A DNA stretch of 64,000 nucleotides, taken from NCBI RefSeq assembly GCF_000247695.1, contig NW_004624795.1:12490870-12554869 (forward strand), in the 5' to 3' direction. The translations under genes were made by a program, and so were the position numbers. The notes under the pieces are model-generated. The model searched no databases. It was not told the origin of the DNA and saw nothing but the letters and a program-made list of their open reading frames with translations. Positions 25,341 to 37,479 of this stretch are shown in pieces (position 1 is the first letter of the stretch; each line of letters starts with the position of its first letter). The DNA is from Heterocephalus glaber. Lineage: Eukaryota > Chordata > Mammalia > Rodentia > Bathyergidae.

Positions 25341-26319
25341 CCCATGCTGTGAGTGGGTAGAGTGCTTAGAGTAGAAGCAAGCAGATAGACTGCTCCCCCT
25401 ACCCCTTGGCCCCTCCTCCTGCCTTCCTCCTTTGCCCACCTCGGCACCCCAGGCCTTGTTTGGGGGAGCCAAGGACAGGTCCCCCCGACACAAACTCCCC
25501 ACACAGCCAATGCCCCGGCCAAGCTGCCTGGGCTGCTGATCGAGGTTCTCAGAGAGATCTGGCCTCCAGATGTTACAAACAGTTCCTTAACAGCCGGAAA
25601 AAGAAAATAAAATGGGCCAGCCCCAACCCCGTGGTGAGTAAGTGTGTGTCCCTCGTGCAGACCACTCGTCAGAGCCACCTGACTGGCAGCCCGGCAGGCG
25701 GGTCGCATGGAGGCCGGCAGAAAAGACCTCGCTTGGGCGGGGGTGCAAGGGAGCAGCGGGCATCCAGCCAGGGCTCTGTCATCTGGGACTATTCTGAAAC
25801 CATACCTCATAATAAAAGTCATATAATTTGCAGCTGCACTGAAAACCTGCTTCCAAGTAGTGGTTTTTGATGGAGTTTTGGAACCTTATCTGTGGCCAGA
25901 AACAGGTCCCCAGGAACGCAGCAGAGGGAAGCGAGTGGGTGTGTCAAGGTGGCCATGGGGAAGGCCAGTGTGTCAGGACCGAGGTCACCACAGCCCACCC
26001 TGTCCAACCAGAGCAGGGTGCAACATTGAAAGATTCCTGGATGATCTTTTCTACTTTAAAGGCTGCATAGTAGGATTGCTGTAACTAACTAGGGAGCCTG
26101 GGAATTTACCATGTGACTTCTTTGACCTCTCCCTGTCCTGAATCTTGCTCCTACCCTGATAGTTGGTAAAGCACTATGGATATGTACATCGCCCTGACAG
26201 ATGTGTCAAATGGATTTAGTAAGTGTGGCTTGTGGTGTAGGCAAAGGGAAGTGTGTGTGGAGGTAGAGCCCAGGATAGGCAAGAGGCCACAACACGTCTA
26301 ATTTGATCGGTGGGAGGGG

Positions 26320-26500
26320 TAGCCAGCAGCTCACAGGTACAAAGTGTTTGCGAGTGATCCTTCTGGCTGATGAGGCGGATGTTGTTATTTCTGTCTCAGA
26401 GAAGAGGCTCCCAAGGGACAGAGTGCTTGTCATACAGCCAGTTGCTGCTGGAGCTCATATAGGCCCGACTCCAAAGTCTAAGCCCTCCTCTACCCCTTGT
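26320..26500 (-). repeat. MIR SINE
   Basis: Antisense MIR: ctgtctcagagaagaggctc, cagagtgcttgtcatacagc and tatgtgcccgact-like sequence near 26460-26490. Confidence 0.5.
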
Positions 26501-27865
26501 CAGGGGGCCAGTAAGAACACTGCAACTCCCTCTTAGCTTCCATGTTGCTCGCTGCCTGGGCGAGGCTGGAGGCTAAATGCCAGGAAAGGGGACAGACTTG
26601 AAACCTATCCTGTGGGCCACAGCAGGGACTACCCACTGTCCCAAAACCAACCTCTTTGGAGAAACCCTTCGGCAGTGCCCATGTCCCCGGGGAGCAGAAA
26701 GGCCTGGGGTTGAGCATCCCGGAAGGCCCTGCTCCTGCCCATGGAGCCCCTCGAAGCTGACCTGGGCCCTGTGGTTTCCAGAGCAGACACAGAGGCAGCG
26801 CGTTCTTGTGCCCTTGCTCCAGCTGCACTCAGGACCTCAGCCTCCCCCACCCTGCTGGACGCACGCTGCAGTGCTGGCACCTTCTGCCGGGGTCCTGATC
26901 CCAGCCAGTTGTCTAGCGATTTAATTTGGTGAATTTACCACTGCGTCCAGAGTTTATATTGGCACTTAACAGCAGTAATATGTGTCTCTCTCGCCAAGAA
27001 CTATTTTCCAGACCAAGATGGAACACCACGCACAAAAAAATAGGTTTGTGAACTAATCTGCCACCCTGACAAGTGTCATTCACAGAATCGCTGCTCTGGA
27101 GCGCACTTGGAATTAAATGAGGTTGGGGTTGTCTGGCCTGGACCACAGGTGCTTTTTCCCTCTCAGTTAACAAGAGTCTGGGATGAGGCAGTCTTTCCCT
27201 GCAGCCGCAGACACTTTCAAATCGCACTATCAGTATTCACAGCAGATCCTCTCCTGGAAAATGGTTTGGGGCTGGTAGGAGGTCTCTCTCCCCCTGCCCC
27301 TTCTGAATCTTTCTCTTTCTTTCCCTTCTGCTCTCTCTTTTCCTTTCTGACCTCCCCCTTCTCTTCTCCTTGGGCCAGTTTTGAGGGTCCCCCCCTTCTG
27401 TCCCTACCCTTAGACTGTAAAGCTGTCTGTACACTTGTGGAATTTCACAGGCTCAAAGCAGTGCCTCCACCAGTTTAAAAAATGAAATAAAATCTCCCAG
27501 TGTCTGAATGCTCGTTTGAAATGCCAGTGAAGAATTTAATTGCTTTTGCATAAGGATTTGATTCAGCTAAACCTGTAGTATCTCTGAGAGTGGAAGCCAG
27601 ATCTGTCCTTTACACTTTAGTAAGAACTGGTTTCTGATGCTGGAAGACAGCAGCTTTGCCTTTGCACCTGATCTCCTGAATCTGCCTTGGCTGAAGGCTG
27701 CCCATGAAAGGGATGTCAGAGGCTTCTTAAAAATGCCTTTGGTTTTCTGCTTCAAGGGAAAGAGGTCCTGAAGATTGTTTTTCCTGTGGAAAGTTCTAGA
27801 TTTTTCTCTGGCCAGATGATCTTTGCTTGTCTCCTCCTGCATTGGAAAACATGGGGCAGAGTCAG

Positions 27866-28025
27866 ACATAGGAGCATCAGAGACCTGGATTGAAATGCAG
27901 ATTCCTGGGCCACATTCCCAGCGACTCCTTTAGGAGACAGGCAGAGCCCAGGAATCTACATTTTAATGAGCCCATTCCTGGCAGAAGACTCCACCCAGAG
28001 GCCACACCGAGAAACCCTTGTTCAA
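27866..28025 (+). mobile_element. MER5A-like hAT remnant
   Basis: It contains gaaatgcagattcctgggcc, ggaatctacattttaatgag and gagaaacccttgttcaag in the order expected for this ancient MITE. Confidence 0.6.
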
Positions 28026-28099
28026 GAACACCTTTGCTTTCACCCCCAATTTGGTTTACGGTCTACAAGTGTCCACAAATGGTCCTGTGGCCGTAACTA

Positions 28100-28760
28100 A
28101 AATTTCATGAAACATTTGCTGGTTTATCCTCACATTTCAAGGTCAGGTGTTGGCTGGAGTATCCTCAAGCTGAAAAGAAAAAACAGCACCTTTCCATTTC
28201 AGAAATTGGCTCCCCTCTGGCGGATGCCTCCCACGTAGCTCAATATTAATTTAGGGAATTCAGTCTTGTGCAGTTCCATGGAACTAGGTTGGAAATCTGA
28301 TGGTGCCATTTCTGATATCTGATTCCCTGCACACCTTGAGGTGTACCCCCCGGACCCCACCCCCTACCGCCTCCAAAGGTGGCTGGAGAGGCGCAGGTGT
28401 GAGCTGACTCGCCGAGTCTCTCCCTCCGTCCTGATTAAGTGGTGTGAGGGGATAAAGGAGACCCGTGTCGATTCACACCATCTCTGCCTCGTCTGTGCTC
28501 AAGCCACTTGTAATTCCCCACAGCCCCAGCCAGCTCTGCAAGGCAGAAAGAAATATGACCAGGCAAGTTGAGAAAATAAATTAAACTAAGTGTCAACTTT
28601 TCTTGTTTCTCTCCTCATTATTAAGAAATGGAATGGGGCTCATTTATCAAGCAGGGGGAGAAATTAATTGACACGGCTTTAATATCATGATGTCTGGCAT
28701 GTCTGGTCACATTCCTTCATTTTTTGGAAAGGCATTTTATTATAGTTTACAGCAACCAGC
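28100..28760. promoter_or_regulatory. Repeat-poor AT-rich block, candidate conserved element
   Basis: No repeat was recognised. Homeodomain-type sites are clustered (AATTAATT at 28662-28669; a TTAAT site near 28245). Confidence 0.3.
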
Positions 28761-29589
28761 TGCCAAACTACTGGTATAAACGAGGAAGCAGGTGCATGAA
28801 GGATGCCACAATGGAGGGGCTGAGATGCCACCCTGAAGGGACATGACAGGGAGGGAGGGCTAGGTCAGAAGGGGCTCCGAAAGGATAGAGGATGTTTGTT
28901 GGCTCATGACAAAGAGGAAAAAGGATGCGGGGGCAAGAGGGACTGGTGCAAAGAGGGGATGTCTGCAGGTCCCCCAGACTGTCAGAGGCCTGTTCGGCTA
29001 CTGCAAGGGTGGTGGTCGTCATCACCTTTCTCTCTTTCAGCCCTGACCTGAGTCCCGTGCCATGGGTCAGCGTGCCCGCCTCTGTTCTTTGTTCTTACTA
29101 AGGCGGGAGAAGTGAGCGCTACTCTGTTTATCCTGTGGGGCAGCTGACTCACTGGAGAGTCAGTCTGCTGTGAGACGTCTTCAACATGACACAGCTCCAC
29201 TTCTGGCCAGCCCATGGCTGTGGTCGGTGAGGGCTCCGAGAAGTCACTATTCCTGTGCCTGACCTAGGTCACATTAACTTAGAAGATACTTCCGTTGCTT
29301 TTCTCAGTAAAAGTCCTCTCAGTTGCATACCCCTGGAAATCCTCATTCCCCCTTTCCTGCTTTTGAACTTGAGGAGCTGGAAACAGCAGCAGCCAGGGAA
29401 GCAAGCCTATGATGGTCACATCTTCCCTGCCCTCCCTCTGCTGGATTGTTAGTATGACAGGCTCTTGCCCATTTGATAGATGTGCTGGCTGGGACAGGTG
29501 ACAGGGCAGGGTCCCAGAGCCTGGTTGTAGGACAGGTTTAAAACTACACATTTGAAATAGTCCCCCCTATATATAAAGAATGAGCACTG

Positions 29590-29725
29590 CAATGGAAAGA
29601 ACATAGAGAGGGCTCCTTCCTGGGCTCAGCTCTTTCATCCGTGAGATGGGAAGAATATTCCTACCCTTCAAGGCAGGAGGGGAGTAGGAAGACTGAGTTA
29701 GAGAATGGAGACAGGTTTTCTCTTT
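29590..29725 (+). repeat. MIR SINE
   Basis: ctctttcatccgtgagatgg and gaagaatattcctacccttc are MIR 3' features. Confidence 0.55.
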
Positions 29726-31859
29726 TTAACCACCTTCTTGTGCAGAATGTTAGCTGATCATAAATAACTGCCTCTGGGATACCAGACATAAGAATAACTG
29801 AAGGAACTGTCCCTGGCTGCTGGGAAAGGAGTTCCCTGCCTTACTTGGGTGCACATTACCTTTGGGTGTGAAAACAGACCCAACCCACTGTCCTTGCACG
29901 CTGTCTAGTGTCTGATATGCCCAGGAAGCCTTAATGGCAGCTTGGACTGGATTTCCCTAAGTCAGGATTGCATGGTGAATAGTTCCGCGTGGCGATCAAT
30001 AATCTGAAACATGTCATTCCTTTTGCAAAGGCAGCTGGATTTTTTGTTGGTGGAATGGATCAATCCTAATTTATCTTTCTCAGGGCTAACCCAGGGCATG
30101 TGAAGCCACTCCTGACACCACTAAACTTCTGTGCTTGCGTCAGTTCTTCTTCCCAGTGGGCTGGAGTGGATCCTCCGACCTCCTCCACACAAAGCTAGCT
30201 GCAGGACCACTCCTTTGCAGACTTGTGCACCGTAGAGGTGGCTTAGAAATACTCTGAGTTGAGGATGGGGCGAGCCCAGGGGAAATGGCACTGGACACAG
30301 CCAGCTGGGGTTGGGGAGTGGACTTGTGGTGGAGAAGCACGCAGATCACCATGGTGCCTCTGTGAGGCAAATGACCACCAGCTCCATCTTAGAATGCCCT
30401 GATCCCAGGACAGACATCCTGCTGTCGCAATGCAGGATGGGACTCCCGGCTCCAGCCCCTGCTCTGAGTGAGTGGCCACCTCATAGTACATGGGTCTCCT
30501 AACTGCAGAGCAGTTGAACACAGTGACAGTGGCAGAGCCTGCCCTGCCTCCCTTGGGGTTGCCTTGGGGACCAGGTAGGAGGAGATGGGAGGAGCTTTTC
30601 AAATCTGAATGTTCTCCCTACCCCCACACCCAAGGGGCTTCTATATACTCATCCGGGAGCAACCCAGGGAGAGGGGTGCTTTCGTCAGCACTGGCTTATC
30701 GATGTGAGTGGAAGGCTGCATGACTCATAAATACTCTCGCACACACATGCCTTAAATTCCTCATGGAATACTCAGAATAAATTTGACAATCTGGGGGTTT
30801 TTCCCGCCTCACTTTCTTCCTCCGTTAGCCAAGTGTGTTAAGTCATGCCTCCCATCCATTTGCACAGAAGGTGCGTTAGGCCCAATGTGATTACCTATTA
30901 GTGTTCATTGACCTATATGATAAGAGAAGAAAATTATTTTTGAGAGTAGAAGGCTGTTCCCGACTTTCCTTCTCTGACCTAAAAAAAAAAAAAAAAATCT
31001 CTTTGGTTAGCTGTTGGATATTCCTCAGTGACTAGCTTTGGAGCAGGTCATTTTAATTTTGAGGTATCTTGTTTTCAGATTTCTGTTCTCCTCTATATAT
31101 GTGTGGTTTTTTATACCCTTGTATTACTCCAATGAATATTCAGTTTTGTTCATTTGAATAAAAGAGGGAGAAAAGGTTTGAGTGTTAAATGCTTATCTCT
31201 TAAATAGAGCTTACTTGTTAGTTTCCAATAATAACTTCATTCAAGAGAATGTGAGAATTTTCATTTTTAGATGCTCCCTGTCAGCCGCTGCTCTACTTGC
31301 ATCCATTTTGAAATCCCTCTGTTTGGGGTTTAGGGTTATCACTCTCCTCTTGGAGCCCCCGGAAGTGTGGTACAAGTCAGTTAGGGGCCTTCGGAGAGGC
31401 TAGACAGATGGGCCACTTGGCTAATGACAGCGGAGAAGGGTTTCTTAGAAGCTTTGGTCCTTTCACACTGTAACCCTGTGGGCTCCTCTCAATTCTTAAG
31501 CAAGCTAAAATACCTAAAGAGGAGGTTTCAGGCTTTAGGATGGTATCCTAGCACCAAGGGAGATGAGAACTAGCCAGGGATGTTCACTGGGGCTCCTGAA
31601 AGAGCTCTGATGGACTCACCTCAGGTGGGGACCAGGATGGAACCAACCCCCCAAGGTTTGCCTGCTTTGGGAGGCCCAGAGAGGCCAAGGGACTTTCCAG
31701 GAGCACATAGCTCATTATTTGGCCCTTGCTTTTGAGCGAGTGTACTTGTGTGTTCTTTTACCTGGCTACTATCCCTCAGCTTGATTGGTCTTCATGAGAC
31801 TCTATTTTTGTTTCTTTATAGGTCATTATTACTTCCTGCCCCCTAGCTCTGCCAAGGCT

Positions 31860-32205
31860 CATGTTGAAAATGTACATCCATCAGATCTCAAAAGACTATG
31901 ATACCTTGAAAACAAAATGCTAAGAGAATGAAGCCAGAACAAGCCAAAGAACAAATGCTGTTATAGGCAAGTTCATTGAGACACAGAGTAGATAGAGGCA
32001 AACAAAGCCTGAGAAGAGGAGCAGGGAGTGGTTAATGGATGCGGAGTTTCAGTTTGGGATGATGAAGACATTCCATCGCTGAATGGTGGTGTGGCCACAG
32101 CAGTGTGACTGTCCTTCTTGCCACTGGTCAGACACTCAAAAATTGTTACAACAGTCAATTTTATGTTGTGTGTATTTTATCACCACAAAAAAATTATTTC
32201 CAAAA
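31860..32205 (+). repeat. Ancient L1 (L1M) 3' end
   Basis: From about 32010 it reads like the 3' untranslated end of old mammalian L1 elements (gagtttcagtttgggatgat, gtcagacactcaaaaattg, ttttatgttgtgtgtatttt) and ends in an A run at about 32186-32192. No open frame. Confidence 0.75.
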
Positions 32206-33087
32206 CAGAAAAGACTATAATGGCAAAAAGGCTTTTTCCACCCCCACCCATCCCCCTAAAGTTCTGACCCCATTATTTTTTGTTCTTCCCTCCTCAGTTT
32301 AGTTTATTTAGGGTGTTGTTTGCCACTGAGTTACTAATTCATTGGAAATGATAATGCATCTGTGAACTAAAAATGATTATACGTTAAGGAATAACACTTA
32401 TTGATAATTAAGTGTTTCGTTGCCTCTTTGCTTCCCCAAATGGAATAAATAAATATTTTAGACATAATCAAGTTTGTTTTCTCTATTCGGGCCAAACAGA
32501 CAGAGAGTGGTGAAATGATATAGATCTTTAAAATACTGCAGATGAGTCTTGACATCCCTGAATTGTTATGCATCCAGGGTACATAGTCTTGAAATCCTGG
32601 CTATCTCCTTTAATCAGGAAAATCATTTTTGTGACACTCGCATTTTGAGTGCTATGGGGTTAGGGAGGGGACCAGCGGGAGAGTATCAGTGAGAATCTGA
32701 GATGAAGCAAGGAGGTCTGCCCCGCTCTTCTCCTGTAGCAATCTGCATTTTAATTCCTGCCTTCCAGCTACCCCCGCCCCGCCCCATCTGGCCTTGGTGG
32801 CACAGAGTGGGAAATGGGACCACAGAGAGTCTCATACAGTAGGGAACCTGGCACTCACAGTGATTTGTGAAGTGGGCCGGGAAGGAGTTGGGGCAGAAAT
32901 GAAACTTTCTTGGCAGAAGACTTAGCCTTGAGTCCCTGGGGTGATATGATTTAGCCTGGCCAGTATGCCAGGTTCAAGTACGTCCGTGCACTTTGCACAA
33001 GGTGGCTTCAAACCAGGCTGTCCTCTGGTCCATGGAGCAGTGCCCCTCATTGGCACTGACTTTGCATTCTTTCCGGATAATCTGAAT

Positions 33088-33590
33088 GGAGTTTGCTCAC
33101 CCGTCAGCACTCACCTGCTATTTCTATAATGTTCCCCAAAGTCTCATGTGTTCAGAGGTGGGGCTCTTGGAAGGTGACTGGATCATAGGTGTGCTATACT
33201 CACCTGTGGATTGATCCATTGATGAGTTCATAGCTGAAGGTGCTGCTAGGAGGTAGGACCTGGTTAAAAGACATGGGTCATTCCAGCACCTGCCTGGCAA
33301 GCACCAGGTCCCAAGTTCAATCCCCGGTACCAAAAAAAAAGACATGGGTCACTGGAGATGTGACCTGGAAAGGTGTGTTCTTGTCTCATCTCTTCCCTTC
33401 TTTCTTGGCCTTCTGGCTGCTTCCAGGGGTTGGGTAGCATTCCTCTGCCACACCCCTCCCCAATACCATGGAGCTAGCCAACCATGAACTGAGCCCTCTG
33501 AAACTGTGAGCCAAAATAAACCTCTCCTTTAAGTTGTAGATGTCTACTATTTTGTCCCAGGGATGGGAGAGTGACTCATACACCAGCCTT
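33088..33590 (+). repeat. LTR remnant, MaLR-like
   Basis: Segments such as ccccaaagtctcatgtgttc, gaaggtgactggatcatagg, accatgaactgagccctctg and gtgagccaaaataaacctct are typical of mammalian MaLR-type LTRs, with the polyadenylation signal near the end. The truncated ID at 33281-33336 splits it. No internal retroviral sequence was seen. Confidence 0.55.
33281..33336 (+). repeat. 5'-truncated ID-like SINE inside an LTR-like repeat
   Basis: Only the 3' half of the tRNA-like unit is present (ctgcctggcaagcaccagg to ccccggtacc plus A tail). A 15-bp duplication, AAAAGACATGGGTCA, flanks it at 33266-33280 and 33337-33351. It interrupts the older repeat at 33088-33590. Confidence 0.88.
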
Positions 33591-33654
33591 CCATCCAGAG
33601 CAAGAGTCAGCAGGTTGGCTGAGGAGTTAGTGTGTGGCCCACTTCTGTGGGGGC

Positions 33655-34072
33655 AGCTGAAACCTTTGCTGTGCTAGTGTCCACAAGCACCGTGGGTTAA
33701 CACAACAGAAATTGATTTTCTCATAAATCTGAAGGTCAGGGCTGTGCATCCTCAAAAGTTCTAGGGGACAGTCTCCTGCCTCTTCCAGCATCTGGTGGCT
33801 CCAGCTGTTCCTACCATTGGCCACATCACTCCAGTCTCTGCCTGCCTCTGCTTCACGTGGCCTTTTCTGTTTCTCTGTCTTGAGTTTTCATCTCCCAGTT
33901 CTCTTGTGAGGACAGCTGTCCTTGGACTTAGGGTCACTCTAAATCCAGGATAATTCAGCTCTAACTTAATTACATTTGCAAAAACTTTTTCCAAATAAGA
34001 TCACAGTCATAGGCTAGGATGTGGATAGGTGTTTGGAGGGCTACTATTCCACCCACTACACTCACCTTAATT
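33655..34072. repeat. Old interspersed repeat (probably L1M 3'-end type)
   Basis: aacacaacagaaattgattt, gttctcttgtgaggacagc, taattacatttgcaaaaac and ccaaataagatcacagtca match a widespread ancient mammalian repeat also seen at 35548-35882 and 59543-59878. Confidence 0.65.
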
Positions 34073-35547
34073 AGCATCAAGGTCCCTGAAAAACTGGGCT
34101 TCTGGACTTTGTTTTATTTGCAAGATGGCCCAGTTTGGGTCCACACCAAAGGAGTGGCCTCCAAAGACAGGTGAGACTCACATGCTCGAAGCGAGGGACA
34201 TGAAGGAGGGGAAAAGTCCATCCAGGGGAGAGGCTGTCTGTAGGGGGTCCTCTGACTTGAGGCTTCTAGAGAGTGAATTGCTGCAGAAGAGTCTCATTGG
34301 TCTACACATCCTCTGCCATGTGGGGCATAGGTGTGAGCTAGTCAATGCAGGAGGAAGGGCTGGGACAGGCTCGAGGCAAAGCAGGGACTCGAGTGGATTA
34401 GCAAGATGCTCAGAACCTGGGGTGCCGTCCCTTGGCACATAGCGCGTGTTAAGGGAAGGGACCATGGAGAAGGATGCCCCAGCCCTGCCCTTGTCTGGGT
34501 ACTCCAGCTTGAAGTCAGTGTTGCCCCTCCTCCGTGTGGGTCTTCAGATGAGCGCTGAGTCCGTATCCCTTCCGTACCCCGTAGGGACGGTTAGATTCTG
34601 GGCTCTCAGCAGATGGGCAGGATGAAAGGGATTAACCAAAGAGATGCAGGTCCCCACAGTGTGCTGGTGTGGGAGTCTCTGCCTGATGGAAAGTTTAAGG
34701 CTGGTTTTAAAGGCTCCTCCCAACCTGGTTTCCTGAAACACACCCCACAAGGGTGAGCTGAATATCCTTGGAAAACCAAAGGTGCTTGAGTGAGAGGAAC
34801 AGACACCCCAAAGCCCAAGAGAGATGTTTTGCAGTAATAAATGGGATTGGGGGCCAAGGAGCCAGGGAGCTGCACAAAGCTGAGCCTTTCTCTCCAGGGA
34901 CCTGGTTAGGAGAGGAGATAGGAACCTGGGGCCTCATTTCAAACATCAGCTGATGCCTGCTTCATACCTCAGAGCTGACTGAGGACCCAGCTTTTACCAG
35001 GTATCGCCAGGAGAGACATGCAGACTTTGAGTCTCTGCAGCAAATACTTGTGTCCCCTTTATGATGTGGGTGGCACCTGCCTTGTGTGACTACAGTGGGC
35101 TGGGCTGGATGTCCCGGGATCGTTGGTTCCACACTTGGTGTGTAGTGACACATGACATACACTAAAGATCTTGGTTGCGTTTCGGTGGTGGTCCTAGCCT
35201 TCTGCTTCACTGGTAGTTAGGAGCAGGAAGTGACCTTCTTTTCCTTGAGAATCTCCTAAAGCCTGCAGGAGCTATAATGTAAAAAGAGCTCCATGCATCA
35301 GTTCCATGCTCCCTGGTATTCTTTAGAAGGTAGGGTTGGATTTAGAAGGTACCTGGTCGGATGTATGACCCAGAAGGGTCTTGGGAGATTTTCTCTGTAC
35401 CTTGGGTTGCTTGAAAAAGAGGCGTCTGTATTTTTCTCATTGGAAGGAAGCATTAATTATGGTAATACACAAATAGCCATTCTGATTTCTGTCTTCCCAC
35501 TTGAGCTTTGCATTTCACCAGGTTCATATCTTTGAAGAAGAGTGTGT

Positions 35548-35882
35548 TTTAGTCAGCTGAGGCTGCTATAACAAGTGCTGCAGCTTGTAAATGTGTTTGT
35601 TATAATTCTGGAGGCTAAAGGTCCAAGATCAGGGCGCCTGGTGAAGCCTCATTTTCTGGCTCACAGCTGACCACCTTCTTCTCATTGTAGCCTTCCTTGC
35701 CAGAGATAGAGAGAAAGCCAGCTCTCATGGCTGCTTACAAAGGCAGTAATCCCATTCCTGAGGACCCCATCCTCAGGATGAAATGACCTCTCGTAGGCCT
35801 CATGTCCTAATACCATGACGTTGGGAGTTAGGTGTTCGACATGTGAATGGGGACAGGGCTGTCAGGAGACTTCAGTCCACAG
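35548..35882. repeat. Old interspersed repeat (probably L1M 3'-end type)
   Basis: It opens agtcagctgaggctgctata and continues ctggaggctaaaggtccaag, agtaatcccattcctgagga and tcctaataccatgacgttgg. It is related to the copies at 33655 and 59543. Confidence 0.7.
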
Positions 35883-35889
35883 CAGAGGC

Positions 35890-36070
35890 CCTTGCTAGGC
35901 TGTAATCTGAGGTGTGGCACTCAGTATGCAGTGGCAACACCTCAATTTGCAGGTGCAGAATGGGAGGTGCAGAGAAGGGACAGGGAGATCTATATGGATA
36001 AGGTGCCTGATCAGAACTGGAACCCAGGGCCTCTGCTTATAAGTGTCTGCCCGCGTCCTTTCCCTGTGAA
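35890..36070 (-). repeat. MIR SINE
   Basis: Antisense MIR: gggaggtgcagagaagggac, ctgatcagaactggaaccca and agtgtctgcccgcgtcct. Confidence 0.5.
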
Positions 36071-36883
36071 GGTACAGACACTGCAGCTGCGCTGTGGGTC
36101 TGTGTTGAGTGGGGTCACAGATGGGGCCGCATGCTAGAAACACTGTCAGGGGTGGGGAGAGAACAAAGGAAGGGGCAGGAGGGTGGAGAGAGGCACTCTG
36201 GATGCTGAGCTGCCGTTGCCTGCCAAAATCCTTCAGTGCAGCTTGTCTGGCAAAGCCGGTCTCCAGCAGAGTAAATACAGTGGGTAGCTGACGGGCTGAC
36301 AGCATGCATCAGACAGTCTTAAACTGCCCCAAATCCGCAGTGCTTTTGAAGCGGCGGTAGAAAAAGAATGCCTGCACAGAACAGAGGCCTGCAACTTTTA
36401 ATAGTTTCTTCCAGGCCTCAGGATGTCCTGATGAGGTATTAGAGGAAGTAATTCAGGAAGAAAGGACAAATAACCGCCTCCGTCTGGAGGCCGACCCGAG
36501 GGCTGGCCATTCCAGCTTGCGGAAAGGACCGACATGGCCCCACGGTGATCCAGGAGCCTCCTGTTAGCCCACCCACCTGCTTTTGCTCACAGCCTTGTAA
36601 ATAACAGACAAGTAAATTTCTCCTTTGCTTGGGGGCAGATGTAAACCACACAGTGTGCGCTGCTTGTGGGTGAAATCATTAACTTTTCCTCACTGTCGGG
36701 TAGAGTGCGGGGTACAAATTAGAACCATTGCCTCAACCTCAAAGCCCTCGCAGAGATCTGGCCACCTACCTCCGGATCAGGAGCCTGTCCTCACGACTGC
36801 AGGCTGGCAGAGACGACCAGACGGGCTGCCAGAGCCAAACTCACCCCGCTTCTCTTTGTTTTCTCTTTCTCCTTTTCCTTTAG

Positions 36884-36966
36884 GGTTTGGCTTTGTCACT
36901 TTTGAGAATGAAGATGTTGTGGAGAAAGTCTGTGAGATTCATTTCCATGAAATCAATAATAAAATG
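36884..36966 (+). CDS. MSI2: MSI2 exon A: second half of RRM2 (about residues 152-179)
   Basis: This internal exon encodes the C-terminal half of the second RNA-recognition motif of Musashi-2, a cytoplasmic RNA-binding protein that binds UAG-containing 3'UTR sites and controls translation. The first two bases complete a Gly codon, so the exon enters in phase 1, within the RNP1 motif. It reads [13 protein letters not shown], then [15 protein letters not shown], which contains the last helix and the turn to the final strand. RNP1 supplies aromatic residues that stack on RNA bases. The acceptor has a strong pyrimidine tract (36852-36880) ending in tttag. The donor is ATG|gtaagt. The length is 83 nt and the exit phase is 0. 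Read-through into the intron stops at TGA 36973-36975. The residues match human MSI2 as I remember it. MSI1 has a very similar RRM2, but exons B and C exclude it. Confidence 0.96.
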
Positions 36967-37019
36967 GTAAGTTGAACTGGAGTACCTGCACTGGAGTACC
37001 AGCCTTGTCACCCATGTCG

Positions 37020-37025
37020 TGCATG
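37020..37025 (+). promoter_or_regulatory. Candidate RBFOX site (TGCATG) downstream of exon A
   Basis: TGCATG lies 54 bases after the exon A donor. Downstream UGCAUG sites commonly promote exon inclusion by RBFOX proteins. A single hexamer is weak evidence. Confidence 0.3.
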
Positions 37026-37057
37026 CCCGTGGCCAGGGGCAGGGGAGGGCATGACAG

Positions 37058-37479
37058 CAGGGGTCGACACGCTCTTTCTGTAAAGGGCCAAATGGTAGGT
37101 ATTCTCAGCTTTGAGAGCCACGTGAGACAGACTGTCACAGCTACTCTGTATTGTGCCACGGAAGTACCCATAGGCCATTCGTACACAAATGAGCGAGTTA
37201 GTGGGGGTGTTTCCCCAGAGCTTTGTTTGTGGATACTAAAAGTTGAATTTCACATCAGTTTCATGTCACAGATTTGTTTTCATGGTGGTGGGGATTGAAC
37301 CCAGGACCCTGCACATGCTAGGCAAGTGCTCTACCACTGAACCACACCTCCAGACCACAAAATACTATTTTTTGTAACCATTTAACAATGTAAAGACGGT
37401 GTTGTCCTCTTGGCTCTTACACAGATAGGACAGGGTGGAGGCTGGATCTGATCTGTGGGTTGTAGTTTGCTGACCCCTG
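37058..37479. mobile_element. hAT-type non-autonomous DNA transposon (MITE), carrying an ID
   Basis: The ends are inverted: it opens CAGGGGTCgaCACgct and closes agtttgctGACCCCTG. Internal pieces (tttctgtaaagggcc, gtcacagctactctgt, cattcgtacacaaatgag) match a well-known mammalian medium-reiteration hAT element. About 85 bases in the middle are the ID at 37273-37357. It encodes no transposase. The exact family name is not assigned. Confidence 0.85.
37273..37357 (-). repeat. Older ID-type SINE nested in a hAT MITE
   Basis: The + strand reads ggtggtggggattgaaccc through ctaccactgaaccacacct, the reverse complement of a classic ID element that keeps the tgctaggcaagtgctctac core. It belongs to a different, older-looking ID subfamily than the copies at 4446 and 12470. 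It sits inside the MITE at 37058-37479. Confidence 0.85.

Larger units (their letters stand above)
1..36883 (+). other. MSI2: MSI2 intron upstream of exon A (3' part)
   Basis: No MSI2 exon or other gene was recognised here. The exon that should precede exon A, encoding the first half of RRM2, is absent, so this intron exceeds 36.9 kb. It contains the repeats listed separately, mostly ancient MIR, L2, L1M and DNA-transposon remnants with few young SINEs. Between them lie unique stretches, for example 1-5550, 7000-9000, 18000-19500, 29800-31850 and 34080-35540, where I see only short repeats or none. Open frames in these stretches have no recognisable domain. Confidence 0.85.
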
